A stretch of DNA of 64,000 nucleotides, from contig JAJEKV010000405.1 of NCBI GenBank assembly GCA_021234155.1, positions 1-64,000 of the forward strand, read 5' to 3'. The notes under the pieces are model-generated. The model saw only the letters and a program-made list of their open reading frames with translations, did no database searches and had not been told where the DNA came from. Numbering within the stretch: position 1 is the stretch's first letter; every line of letters begins with the position of its first letter. Of the stretch, positions 22,389 through 33,761 are shown one piece after another. The DNA comes from Isoetes taiwanensis (taxonomy: Eukaryota > Streptophyta > Lycopodiopsida > Isoetales > Isoetaceae). A program made the position numbers and the translations under genes.

Positions 22389-24026
22389 TTAAAAGAATGG
22401 TAATGTTACAAAGCAAGTGAGGAGGAAGGAGAACGCCCCAAAGAGACACAATACCCCTCGACACTCCACAACAAACTCACGAAAAACCGCAACTCTCCGG
22501 CTGTACAAATCGCCATCACCATCTACAACACCCAAGAAGTCCCGCCAAATGACAAACTTCCGCTCTACTAATCCGAGAACACCGGAAAGCTTTGAAATAA
22601 CTTGTACCTCGAAGTGAGGAATCAAAGAGGCTGCAGTCAATCCCCACTCGAAGATCCACAACCGCCACCGCTTCCAAACCAGCCACACCAACAAAGCCAC
22701 GCTACCGGATGCAAAGGCTTGCTGCGCCAGGCGGCCAAGCACCGGGATACACATGAAGCAAAGAATGGCGGGCTAGTCAATCTTACCTGAAACAGAGCCC
22801 TAACCCAATCCCGTGCAGCCTCGCAAGTGAGGGCATAAAACCGCACAATGCTCCACGGCCAGGCCTCACAATGAAGGCCACAACAAGGGCAGAGGGCTCA
22901 CACCGGCCTAAACCCGACTCACAAGGGCATTCACCTTGATACAGCGGTGCATCACCCGCCACGTATAACCCTAACCTTCGGTGGTAAAGTGAGCTCCATG
23001 TCCACATCCAACCGAAGCCATCGAGAACCCGAAGCTGCAGAGACCACTTGCCCGGGAAGGGGTGTGTCATGAATAGCCAAAGACCCCGTGAACAAGATCG
23101 CACAAAACAAGAAGACACAACATCCGGGATGAACATTAGAACTCAGCACCACCACATCGCCCTGAGGGACTATAGGTATGTAAGGAATACTCCCCAAGAC
23201 TTGCTCCCGGATAGGCCATCGCCCTCAAGCAAAGCGAGCTCTCGAAAGAACTCCCACGGCTAATGGCCACCCCAATACCAATCCTCCAAGGTGAGCACAG
23301 CAGCTTCGCCTCCCAACGGCCCCAGCATCCAAAGCATGCACGCGGGCGCCCAAGGGCAAGTGCCAGGGGTAGAGGAATCCACAAGAAAGGAGAAGAGTGA
23401 TGATAAGCCCGAGGCATAATCTAGCTGGAAGAGTACACGCACATTATCCCAAGCCCACAACACCCTCAGGAGAAAAGGGGATGCATGTGGAAAGGCCAAG
23501 ACCATACAACAAGCGTGCCCAAGGCAACTCCACATGCAATGACTGGCTTCTCAAACGCCACACAATGGCGAAGAGATCGCAACAACAACGGTCGCACTGG
23601 GAGAAGATGCTCCATCCCGAATGCTCCAAACAAACTTGGAGGCCAACACCTTACTATGTAGTGCCAAATCCGAATGGCCAAGCCCCCATCCTCGGGCGGA
23701 GACACTTCCACCAAGCCATTTTAACAACGCCCCTTCATCATCCCCCACACAAAATTTGAACAATCTTATCCAAAGCCCGCATCTTACCCTTAGGAGCTAA
23801 CATCGTAGATCTTTGTATACACATGAGTGCTACAAAGTACTGACTTGGCAATAGTGATCCTACCCGCCATGGACAACTTGCTACCCTTCCACCAATTGAG
23901 GTGTTTTACGCCCCCGCAAAATCTCATCCCACACCCTCCCCATGGAAACATCCCTCCAAAGGGAATACCTAATGACTTAGTACACACATTACACGGAAGC
24001 ACCTTCCAAGGAATAGAGCCAAACAA
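22389..24026 (-). pseudogene. L1 ORF2 C-terminal region with zf-RVT remnant
   Basis: 23990-23850 encodes the segment that follows the polymerase in plant L1: GIPFGGMFPWG...NWWKGSKLSMAGRITIAKSV. Further left, about 22945-22900 gives PLYQGECPCESGLGRCE, a decayed zinc-binding cysteine cluster. The last frame ends at 22389 just before the tail. Broken by several stops. Confidence 0.7.
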
Positions 24027-24059
24027 GGGGAGGCGGAGTCAGCTGGGCCCATAATGTGG

Positions 24060-25440
24060 AGCATTTACCCCAATTCAGAAGAATGCCCAAGGCCAAGGAG
24101 AAAGTATCCAGCAAACCCTTCACATTTCGCAAATTCCTCTCTTCGCCACCAAGAAGAGGAAAGTGTCATCGGCGATTAATAATCCATCGGCTACCATCCC
24201 GTGATCCAAAGCCCATCCACCACCCCTCCTCCATTGTAGCCAAAAACAAGCGAGACAGTGCCTTCCGCCACAATCATAAATAAAAAGCGCGCCAAAGGGC
24301 ACCCCCGGCGCACCCCTCACGCCTAAGGAGAAAAAGGCGGAGGGTTCACCTTTGGCACACCACCTTAGCCCGGTGTTGACCTATGCAGCTTCATGGATTT
24401 CTCTCGTAAAGCGTGGACCCACAGCCCAACTAACATCATGGCGGAACAAGAACTCCCAACGGACACTATCGTAGCTTTGGCAAAGTCAAGCTTAAGATAG
24501 GCAATGCCTTGACCTGTTCTCGGCCCAATAGAGGCCCTCATAAGGCTGCGCAACATTAGTCAAAATGTTCGAGGAACAAACCCGCATCGCACCTTACTAA
24601 TGGAAGAAGTCAACACCGCTTCAACTTCTGCCCGGAGCTTTTCGCAATAATCTTGTACATGAGAGAACAACAAGGAGATAGGCCTCCAATCATTAATAGT
24701 AGAAGGCCGCTTAACCTTAGGAATCAAGGAAATGCATGTGGTATTCAAGATCCTATCCATTTGAGAAGACTGCAGCAACTCAAGATACACAGTTCGTACA
24801 GACTCACCAGCCCACTCCCAATAAGTCGAAAAGAACTCTCTGGGGATGCCATCCAGCCGAGGACATTTATCCTTGGCCATGCACACAGGCCTCCACTAAA
24901 TCCTCTCTCGGAGAGCTCCTCCTCAAGCTCTCCACGCTTGATGAGGGAATAGATGGCTTAATGACCCCCAAAACAAGCTCATGCATCTCCTCGCTCATAG
25001 GAAGATGCGTTGCAGCTTAAAAACCCCGAGAAATGAGCATGCATATACCTCTTGCAAATCAGCGGGATCCTCCAAAGTCCGGCCATCATGCAAAGCAAGG
25101 GACGCCATAGATCTTTGATATCGCCGCTGCCTAGTTCGGCGAAGAACACCGGCGAACTTGTGTCCCCCTCCTTCAACCGGTGGGGCGCTTCACCGTGCTC
25201 TCGCACTTTAACCTGCTCGAGCAACAATGTCTGCTGCAACATTTGCATTCTCCCTAATGCCATCGAAGGTTTTGCGCTCGAATCTTCTCCAACTCGATAG
25301 AGACCATGCAACTCCCGCCCGCCCTCCGCGCACACGCCTTTGCCTATCAAAGACCTTGGCAAAATGCTTCACCTCGCCAACGCAGTCACCATACTGGACA
25401 TACTCTTCTTGAGATGAAAAGGTATCAAGCCACAACTCCA
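24060..25440 (-). pseudogene. L1 reverse transcriptase remnant
   Basis: Plant L1 polymerase. An N-terminal connector (about 25360-24980: VKVREHGEAPHRLKEGD and TSSPVFFAELGSGD) is followed by GLDGIPREFFSTYWEWAG (about 24850-24800), TCISLIPKVKRPSTINDWRP (about 24740-24680), motif A as GIAYLKLDFAKA (24510-24475) and motif C as LLIADDTFLFL (about 24175-24145). The ADD aspartates are present, although the first residue is I instead of Y or F. A palm segment is shifted out of frame between motifs A and C. Non-functional. Confidence 0.8.
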
Positions 25441-25779
25441 CGGCCTTTGGGCGAGAAATCGCATCGGCCCGGCCGGGTGTTCAAGCGAAACACCGCCCTA
25501 GAGGGTAGAGGCAACCGCGCACTTCGATTTGGACAAAACACGAGGGTAATGATCGAAATGGAGTTAGGCAGAATGTTACTCCGGCGCAAAGAGGGGGCAC
25601 ACCATCCCGGGCGCATGGGGAAGCATAGCACCGGTTATGCCTAGCATACCGCCGCCCGCACCAATCGCCTATTACAATAGGTGAAAGACAAGTCCCCGGG
25701 GACCTCAACCAAGGCCAAATCACGCAACAAATGAGACCCGGTTCCTCTCAAACCCATGCACAACCTGGGTTCGAGAGGC

Positions 25780-26330
25780 GTAGGCGATCCTCTACTTGCT
25801 CTACCATATTGAAGTCCCTAACAACAACCAAAGCGACAACTTAACCCACCAAGGGCTGCAGAACTTATTACGGATGTGGCCCATAAGCCACCCCCTTTGA
25901 GAAGGCTGATTAGGGGCATAAACATTAACAATCCCCACTCTTGCCCTCCTCCAACCACTTAATTATTGCCCACCGGCCAAACACAACTGGCTGCGGATCA
26001 CGTGACACGCACATCCATCCTCCAAGCAATAAGAGTACCCCAATTAGTCAGAGGGAAGAAGAAGCAATAAGCCAAAGCGCCTACCAATCATATTCATGAG
26101 CACGGATATATCATCAACTTTGTGACACTTATGCTCCTAAATGCAAACAATATCGGGGCCGAATTAGAAGTGCCAAAAGAAACTTCACCCCTCTTACTAC
26201 TAGAGGACCTTTTTCCCCGCACATTCAAGCGAGGATCGACCTATTCATCCCCGAGGGGAGAAGTGTCCAGCCCACATGCCCTACCCACCCGGGCCATCAG
26301 CCCTCCACGAGTCATCATCTAGAGCCAGAG
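25780..26330 (-). pseudogene. L1 endonuclease remnant
   Basis: The minus strand contains pieces expected of an apurinic-type endonuclease. One is a DIVC..EHK-like E-motif near 26155-26100. The other is WGLLMFMPLI / GIVNVYAPN-like sequence near 25930 in alternative frames, the NVYAP strand preceding the active site. Frames shift between them. Confidence 0.5.
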
Positions 26331-26375
26331 GATTAATCCAAACAATGTGACCCCGGCCGCTCTACATGACATTCC

Positions 26376-26397
26376 ACTTCCAACACGTGTTGGAAGT
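26376..26397. repeat. Perfect 22-bp palindrome
   Basis: ACTTCCAACAC followed directly by GTGTTGGAAGT, with no loop, inside the L1 body. Confidence 0.9.
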
Positions 26398-26558
26398 CCT
26401 TGAGCACCTCCATAGAGTCATGGGCCACACTAGTGTCTACCTCCACCGGTTGCTCCAGCCACCTCATGCTTTCAAAGACATACCGCTTATCGAGACATCC
26501 CAGCCAAGATCACCGGGGTCTCCCCACAGCCTCGTCCTCGGGCCTAGCCACAACCAAA

Positions 26559-27420
26559 TCATCGAGCCCTTCCCGAGCCACCCGTCCCTAGCCCCCGCCA
26601 TCCAATGGGCGGCCAAGAACAAGCCTGCCCCGGCCTCAAGTCCCACACCACCTCTCCCCAACCACACCACCTCGCCCAACTCCATTCATCGCACCACGGA
26701 GTCCTCCTGCTGTTGCCTCGGGAATGGAGGCATCCCGCCCCCTGCATCGACACCATAACCCCTACCGCATCACAAACACGGCGGGGATCATCACCGAGGT
26801 CGGATGGTAGCATAATAGATGGAAACATCCCGGATCTGAGCCATTCAAAAGCTTCAATCGAAAAGAGAAAATGCCGGGGACCACTACGCCTTTGAAGAGA
26901 AGTAGGCACAGTGCCGCATGCAAAGCAGAGCAACACGAGATCCTTGGGACTGCGCACAATAAAATGAGTCAAATATACACCCGGGCCATTAGCCATAGAA
27001 ACCAAGAAATCGGGCACCATCGGATCGGGAGGAAGATCCCGAAGATGGAACCAACACGGATTTTAAACTTTGTCAAAGAACTAGTAGACATTGCTGAAGT
27101 ATAATAATCGATACAACACATATGATTCACCCAAAGTATCACCCCGACTCAACCAATTTGCAGACGGAAGACTCGACCTCAAACATGATTATCAAGAAAT
27201 TATTTGGTAGGAATTTCAGAGACCCGATACTGGGCAAACCAATCCGCCTCGAGATGTCAAAAGGCAAGCCAAGAGCTAAACCTCCCTCGTGTCCAATATG
27301 TAACCCGTGAAGTAGCCCAATACATGAAATGAAACTAGATTCTCAATGGTCTCAACATGCGGTATGATCAATATCTATCCATGGAGTCTCCGAAGAGCGC
27401 CCAAAGTCAACAAAGTGATG
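26559..27420 (-). pseudogene. L1 ORF1 remnant (DUF4283-like)
   Basis: The minus strand at about 27290-27180 reads GLALGLPFDISRRIGLPSIG, resembling the GLPF...IG segment of plant L1 ORF1 proteins with a DUF4283 domain. Further left are RSPKDLVLLCFACGT and a tryptophan-rich tail (26640-26559). The function would be RNA binding during retrotransposition. Weak, frame-broken similarity. Confidence 0.45.
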
Positions 27421-27530
27421 ATCCTCCACAAATTTTAGAGCCTCTTGAACACGGGCAGTCCTACACTCACGGAGCCTTGCGCTTGATTCAATCGAAAACC
27501 CCGGCCGAGTGATGCGAGCAATGATTGCTA

Positions 27531-28165
27531 CATGAATTTTTCATCTATAATGTTGGGTTTTCAGCTGCATATATTATGTCTTTTTGTCAGGATTTTTATG
27601 ATTTTGGAGATGGAATTTTGCAGATGGACAAAGCTTCTATTCTTGGGTTGGGATGTTATTGAGTACCTGAAGGACTAGAATGGAGTTTAGCACAAATCCC
27701 TCACATGCTAATCCCACCAAATTGGTAGCAAGCATGCCCAAATAAATTAGGTATCAAAATGCCAAACTAGATATCTCCAATATTTTACAAACAAGATGTT
27801 TTTGATGCACTCCACCACCCTAAAGGGACTACATTTTCAGTGCAGAAGGACATTTCTCCTCTTTAGTTGTGTAACCACAAGGAGAAGCTTGGTAATGTGA
27901 GGGAAGCACGTCCGCAACGGGAAAAAAAAGAAAAAAAGAAAAAAAGGAAAAAAAAAGAAGGAACGGGCAGTCTACATGGAGGCGTGTGATAGTTATCTAG
28001 GCCATTGGCCTTCTAACGCTTGGATTGGCTATGCCTAGATAATTTAAATATTGTATTTATTGATTTGTTTGATTTTAAGGCTTTCATGCCCTGTTCTATT
28101 GTTTGTGCTTCTTGCCCATGCTTTGCCCATTCCATGGCCCTTTCTGGGTCCCCGTGGACGTCTAC
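27531..28165. other. No gene; purine tract
   Basis: AT-rich DNA with an A/G-only stretch at about 27918-27962. No coding signal recognised. Confidence 0.4.
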
Positions 28166-28231
28166 CTACTTAGGTATTTACCTACCTATCTGTCTACCTA
28201 CCTACCTACCTACCTACCTACCTACCTACCT
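28166..28231. repeat. (TACC)n microsatellite
   Basis: Imperfect then perfect TACC/CTAC tetranucleotide repeats, about 16 units in all. Confidence 0.95.
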
Positions 28232-29387
28232 TGCCTTGTATCGAAAGGAAATAAGACTAAATAAACTTAATGTTTAATGGAATATAATTCTAATAACGAA
28301 CTTATAAAGTATAAACTTGATGATCTTCAACAGATTATACTTGAAATAATAAACTTGATGTCCTTGCAGTGACCATTTTATATGATGTTCAGTGGAGCCC
28401 TCTCCATCTCTAACTCTCTTTGTGTCAACAGGTTTCAAAATTTCTTACGCTTTCGTATTGGTTCCAAATGAAGGCGTATATTATTCAAAAAACTTTCAAA
28501 TTTAGTTGGTTGGCATAGTTAGTTGGTCTTTGAATGTATTGTAGGAAAGAGAATGTATTGTAGGAAAGAGATGCAGCAATATGCATTGCCAATGAGCAAT
28601 GTAAGTGTTGTTTGTGCATCTTGTAGGACTTGTTCTTCTCAATTGTACATAAGAAATGCTTTCTTCTTCATGTAGTGATGGGCGCTGATGTAATATATCT
28701 CTTTTTCATATATACAAACCTTAATAAGCCGACGTGTGGTTTTTATTACATGGATGTAGTAACCTCGACCCTTAAACCAAATATCATCTCTTTCAGATCG
28801 TTCCAATTTCACATAAATTCCCCCACACTTGGCGTCTTCCACACTACTTCTAACTCACACAAGTTGAACTAAAGAAATACTAGTTATGGTGCCCGGCGTT
28901 GCCGGGCTTTACGAATAGCTTTACTAATAGTTTGAAGAGACGGTTCGCTTGTTGTTAGCCAGCATAAACAATGTGCCTTGGTGCGGGAAAGGGTAATATA
29001 GAGCAATCATTTAAGATTCATTCTTAAAGATAAAAAACTTATGTGCCAAAAAATATGAATTTGACCTTAGATGTTGTACTATAGATATGTGATACTACTT
29101 TGTGTACTTTTACTAAAATGAATTTACGGGGAGGCTTGTCAGGCTTTAGCAACCTATAGGAATTTTTACTGCAATATGGAAGGAACAATAGTTATAGTGG
29201 AAGTTGTGTATGCTCCTCTTTGGTTTAGAGGGAGGTTGCGGCATTTAGCACTTACCTATGTTTTATTTTGAATGAGTAGATCTTGATGGTTGTAGGCAAT
29301 TGAGTATGGTAAAAGCAAACATGCCCTGCCCTATTTGTAAAATTTGAAAGGGGATTGGCATATGACTGGAGAAAAGGTGATGGTAGA
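28232..29387. other. No gene; small repeats
   Basis: AT-rich. A 21-bp unit (GAATGTATTGTAGGAAAGAGA) is duplicated in tandem at about 28532-28572, and a short GC hairpin GCCCGGC-GTT-GCCGGGC lies at 28891-28907. No coding signal. Confidence 0.45.
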
Positions 29388-29875
29388 ATTTTTTTTAATA
29401 TAACAATCAACACACAACTACCATTAACATTATTAACACAAACCATTGCATTTAACACATTTAAATTAAAATCCCCCTTGAACCCCCTTTGGTTTGGGTG
29501 CATATTCACACGGGGGTTACTCCTGACAACGAGTCGCTCTCGGATGGGCATATAACTCCTTTATTCCAAGATCCGGACCCATATAACGATCTGTGGGGTA
29601 TGCATGTACAAGTTTTTGTATATCTTGTATATTAAGGTTTGCAAAATACTATAAGGTTTGAGAGAATGTACTTAATGGTGTTAATTTTGTACATGTATTG
29701 TAAATATATTTTGGGGCTCTCACGCCCTAACGTAACCCCATCAATGTGTGAATATGCACCCAAACCAAAGGGGTTTAAGGGGATTTTAATTTAAATGTGT
29801 TAAATGCAATGGTTTGTGTTAATAATGTTAATGGTAGTTGTGTGTTGATTGTTATATTAAAAAAATTTTGGGCCC
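29388..29875. repeat. Large inverted repeat, arms about 125 bp
   Basis: The left arm 29388-29512 and right arm 29749-29875 are reverse complements with only a few differences. Each outer end is a T/A run, and each inner end is GGTTTGGGTGCATATTCACAC or its complement. The spacer is about 236 bp. The inner ends (CCCC...AACCCC...TTTGG...GCATATTC) resemble the 3' half of the SINE at 20.8-22.1 kb (CCCCCTGGAACCCCC...TTTTGCTACATATTC). The structure may be two related SINE-like copies head to head, or a foldback element. Confidence 0.9.
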
Positions 29876-31837
29876 TAGGGCCCTAACTAAAAGCAAACAT
29901 AGCTAAACTTTATGGGCGATTAACTTTGTTTATATAAGTGCATAAGTGCCAAAAAATAAACAACTGTAAGAATATGGTGATTTGCTATGCAGAATATGAC
30001 CATCAAATAGTAAGAACAAAGAACAAAGGATATGTACAAAATACATGGATATAAATATCTTATTTCAAAGGCGATTTAAAACACCATGTGCAACAATGTA
30101 AGAGCCAAGAAATATGGAAAGTTGAAATGATGAGTGGAAAGCACATCTTCGCCATCATCAAATACAATACCTTTAGACCTTCTAGATAAGAAAAAAAAGG
30201 GAAATTGACATCACGAAAAATTATTGCAACTAAAGAACTGTAATTAAAGCAATACTGATAGCAACTGCTTAAAACCAGATACATGAAATTGGGCACTTGG
30301 ATAACATGATTTAATATGTAATGCGGTGCATTGCATCGACAAACTAATAAGCATTCTTTATTGCCTTATCACGAGAATCTCGATTTTGCAAGATATTCTT
30401 ATTCAAGAATTAACTTGACCAACTAAGGACCATTGCTTTTATGTTTGAAAGGTTCCCTCAAGTAATTGCCTTATTACTTCCAATGCGATGAGGTGAATAA
30501 ACTATCAACCATCTCTGTAAAAAGAAAGGTTTTGCATAAACTTTTAACTTTGCCGATTTCAAATGTTTCTGAGGGATTGGACAAAGAAGAGAAGCATCAA
30601 GAATCTGGATAGAAAAAAAATCCAGAGTATTTAATAGTAAGAAGATGAACAAACCCTGAAATCTGGAGGGAGGAGATTAAAAGCAGAGAAAGGGATTAAG
30701 AAGCAATAGGAAGGCGAAGGCGAAGGCGAAGGCGGAATAATTGAAGCGTGTGGAAAGAAGGATAAGGAAAAAGGGACTGAACGAGTCCATAGATTTCTTT
30801 GGTTTACATTACAAATTTTGAACCTTCCGCCTTCGAGTCGCGCACATGTGTGTGGGGCCATTTCACATGCCTCCCGGACTGAAAACCCATAGCCTAAGCT
30901 GCTCCATTTGTCATCTTTCAACCTGCATTTTGTTCTACGCAAAAAGCCATAGCCTAAGCCGTTAAAGCTCCAAAAACAAAAACCGTACCTATTTTCTGCC
31001 GGATTTAGAATTTCTTTGCTGGATTTAAGCTTTCGGCCCATAGAAGACTTTGTTTGCTCCCCGTCAGGCATGCTTATTTTATTCTCAGAACAGAGGCTTT
31101 GTGGAACTCCTCTAAATCCTCCTATGATGAAACATATTCGTCTCCCTCAGGGGGGCGGGCATCGTGACCGTGATTTAATTTTGTGGATGCGGGAATAAAA
31201 GCAATTGCATTATCGCTATGGCGCCACTAAACACAGGTCGCAAACCTTTCGCGCAACAACAAAGCCCAGTAAAATAAACCATGCCAAGGCTCGGAAGCAA
31301 ATCAGGCCTCCCAGGAATCCAAAGTCCATGCTCTTTGTCGGGGTTGCATTATTTGGCGAGAGAGTTGAAAACCTAACCAAATATGATTTAGGGACTCAGA
31401 TGGAAAGCGAGGAAAAGGGTGGCGAGGGGTAAAAGCATGGATCAAAAATTAGAAGCAAGGTGAAGATAGGGCATGGCCATGGAGAAGAGCATGTGCACGA
31501 GAAAAGAGGGTGTCTTCAAAAGTCATTTACGGTGAGCTTCTTTCATTTCTTGCCGAGAATAAAGCACCAGGCTTGCATGTTCAGCCCCTAAAATAAAAAG
31601 AGGGCTTTTGTTGTGAGCCCTTGGATGTTGGATCATTGAAAAAAAAAGCTAAATTAACGACTAAGAAATGGTGCACTCTAGATGTACGCATTAGTACATC
31701 TATTCGAATACGCCATGAAATCTTAGGAAAACCTTTGTGAAAAGCGTACAAAAACACAAAGAAAACCCCCTGTTATTATGCTACATATTTGTTGTCTATT
31801 TATTTCGTGCAAACGTTATTTGGAGGGTGTGTTTTAT
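29876..31837. other. No recognisable gene; hexamer repeat
   Basis: A GGCGAA hexamer repeats about four times at 30713-30737; it creates a PSPSPS stretch in a minus-strand frame (31071-30631) that I do not trust as a gene. A GC-richer patch at 31080-31330 has an ATG-started frame (MAPLNTGRKPFAQQQSPVK) that stops quickly. No family recognised. Confidence 0.4.
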
Positions 31838-31893
31838 GATTATTATTACAAGAAATTTATCGCGGCGGCCAAGGCCGCCGCGAACATTTCTCT
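31838..31893 (+). mobile_element. CACTA-like terminus with GC-rich hairpin (copy 1)
   Basis: ACAAGAAATTTAT at 31848-31860 resembles the inside of a CACTA inverted repeat (CACTACAAGAAA) with decayed outer bases. It is followed by a perfect palindrome, CGCGGCGGCC-AA-GGCCGCCGCG (31861-31882), and AACATTTCT, which pairs with AGAAAT. A second copy is at 57458-57503. Confidence 0.6.
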
Positions 31894-32333
31894 TTTTCAA
31901 AACTGTGCAGTTGGACCCCAGTTAACGTCCAACGTTCTCTTCTGCAATGGCCAAGTGATTCTAGATTGATGTGAAGCAACTTCGTAAGATCTTACATTCT
32001 AACTCTAATTTAGAAATTACAAAATGGGAGAATATTTACCTTGCATGCAATTAGTGAAGCAGAAGAGAAGCACTCACAATAGCTCTTCAAGTGCTCTCAA
32101 TGCGTCGAGACAATAAGAAGGCCTTCTATTTATAAGATGGAGTTTTGTTGGATGATCGACACATATGACTAATCTAGGGCTATATTTATGCCAAGTGCCT
32201 ATATCACAACTCGCATGTAATCATTAATATCATTCGATACATATTTCATATCCATAATTATCCTAAAATGGATATCATTAAGATTCTATATATATTGGGA
32301 TTGATATCTTCTAACAAATTTGCCAATGGCCGC
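31894..32333. other. No recognisable gene
   Basis: AT-rich sequence leading into the minisatellite. Nothing identified. Confidence 0.4.
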
Positions 32334-32800
32334 AATAAATGCAAAGTGCACACATGTCGTGCTTTGATATTCATAATAAATGCAAAGCGTATTAATGGCG
32401 CAATAAATGCAAAATGCACACATGTAGTGCTTTGATAATTACTTAATAAATGCAAAGCGTATTAATGGCATAATAAATGCAAAGCGTATTAATGGCCTTA
32501 ATAAATGCAAAGGGTATTAATAGCCGCAATAAATGCAAAGTGCACACATGTCGTGCTTTGATAATTACTTAATAAATGCAAAGCGTATTAATGGCGCAAT
32601 AAATGCAAAGCGTATTAATGGCGCAATAAATGCAAAAAGGTATTAATGGCTACAATAAATGCAAAGTGCACACATGTCGTGCTTTGATAATTTGCAATAA
32701 ATTCAAAGCGTATTAATGGCCACAAAAAATGCAAAGTGTATTAATGGCGCAATAAATGCAAAGTGCACAAAATGCGCCATAAATGCGATGAATGCAGCGT
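32334..32800. repeat. Minisatellite with two unit lengths and higher-order pattern
   Basis: Every unit begins AATAAATGCAAAG. Short units (27-29 bp) continue as CGTATTAATGGC. Long units (41-43 bp) continue as TGCACACATGTCGTGCTTTG. Starts: L 32334, S 32375, L 32402, S 32445, S 32472, S 32500, L 32528, S 32571, S 32598, S 32625, L 32654, S 32696, S 32724, L-like 32751. The order L-S-S-S repeats with a period of exactly 126 bp (32402, 32528, 32654). Further decayed ATAAATGC motifs continue to about 32900. Confidence 0.95.
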
Positions 32801-33301
32801 GTCATTCTATGGTAATGCTCATATCTTCCTCCACCATAAATGCTCATAAATGCCTCAAATCTAAAATTAATGCCATAAATGCCTCAATGCAACGTGTCAT
32901 GCTCTCCTAATTTGTAAGGAAGAAATTACGTGCGAACACAAAAATGTATTTGCCTTATAATAGGAAGGATGAATGTTTGTCATGTTTGTTGTGTGCTTGG
33001 GGAAACAAATGCGATTTATACAACAAATTATTCACAAACTTGATCCTTGTGCACAATAGGCAAAGTTGTGGTACAGTTCTGCCAAGATCATTGAGCAAAG
33101 TCAAAGTTGTACATATATGAAATGGCATATCTTAATGATTGAACAAAGTTGAAGTTGTAGGTATATAAAATGGCATACCTTAGTGTTGAACTTAGTTACC
33201 TTCCGACATGTTTAGACCTACTGAAGAATCATTATTTACAACCAACATGGATTAAGTTGTTTGAAAAATACTGATCTAACATTTGTGGTTTAAAATGGTT
33301 T

Positions 33302-33485
33302 AAACGATTTAGTGTGCAACATCTTTGTTCTCAATCAACATTTCCTAAGGCCTTTCTTATTGTTTTCAATCAACATTTCCTAAGGCATTTCTTGAAACGA
33401 TTTAATGTGCAACATTTTTTGCTCTCAATCAACATTTCCTAAGGCCTTTCTTATTGCTCTCAATCAACATTTCCTACATTTCTTC
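33302..33485. repeat. 94-bp compound tandem repeat
   Basis: TCAATCAACATTTCCTAAGG recurs at 33331, 33366, 33425 and (partly) 33460. The spacing is 35, 59 and 35, so a 94-bp unit containing two copies of the motif is duplicated. Confidence 0.9.
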
Positions 33486-33489
33486 CAGG

Positions 33490-33761
33490 TGAAAGTAATG
33501 GCTTCTGTTTGTCGTCTAGACGTGGGAAGGAGTTTTAATAGTTTATTTCAAGATATGACGTTGGAAGGGGTCAACAAAGATTGCAATGAAGCTTTAAGAT
33601 TTCAAATAAATGCTCTTATACATTATGGTGGTGTTGAAAATGGCTACTGTAAATCTATTCTAGAAATCCATTGTAACCTTCAGAAGCTTAACAAAATTTT
33701 AGTATGCCTAATGATGTCATCCACAATAAAACCTAAGATGATGCAGTACATACAATGCTAA
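33490..33761 (+). CDS. Unidentified exon-like open frame
   Basis: After a pyrimidine-rich acceptor (TTTCTTCCAG at about 33479-33488) the plus strand is open for about 90 codons: VKVMASVCRLDVGRSFNSLF, QDMTLEGVNKDCNEALRFQI, NALIHYGGVENGYCKSILEI, ending in a stop at 33759-33761. I do not recognise the family. Composition is protein-like rather than random, but the support is only length plus a plausible acceptor. Confidence 0.25.

Larger units (their letters stand above)
22361..27530 (-). mobile_element. L1-type LINE, near full-length but decayed
   Basis: A minus-strand plant L1. From the right: an ORF1 region, endonuclease, reverse transcriptase and a C-terminal zinc-binding region, ending at a T-tract (22361-22371) that is its poly(A) tail. 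The body is C/A-rich on the plus strand and sharply different from the flanks. Every domain is broken by frameshifts. The right boundary is where coding-like sequence stops and is approximate; I did not find a convincing target duplication. Confidence 0.85.

Noticed and set aside
26605-26895. Plus-strand histidine/proline-rich frame in the L1
   Set aside because: The coding direction of this block is minus, shown by the reverse transcriptase and the poly(A) tail; the plus frame is a shadow.
30631-31071. A 146-codon minus-strand gene
   Set aside because: It spans a hexamer microsatellite and short duplicated phrases, and no family, start context or splice evidence supports it.
32334-32800. 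A CRISPR array
   Set aside because: Units are directly adjacent with shared heads and alternative tails, have no unique spacers, and lie in plant-like DNA.
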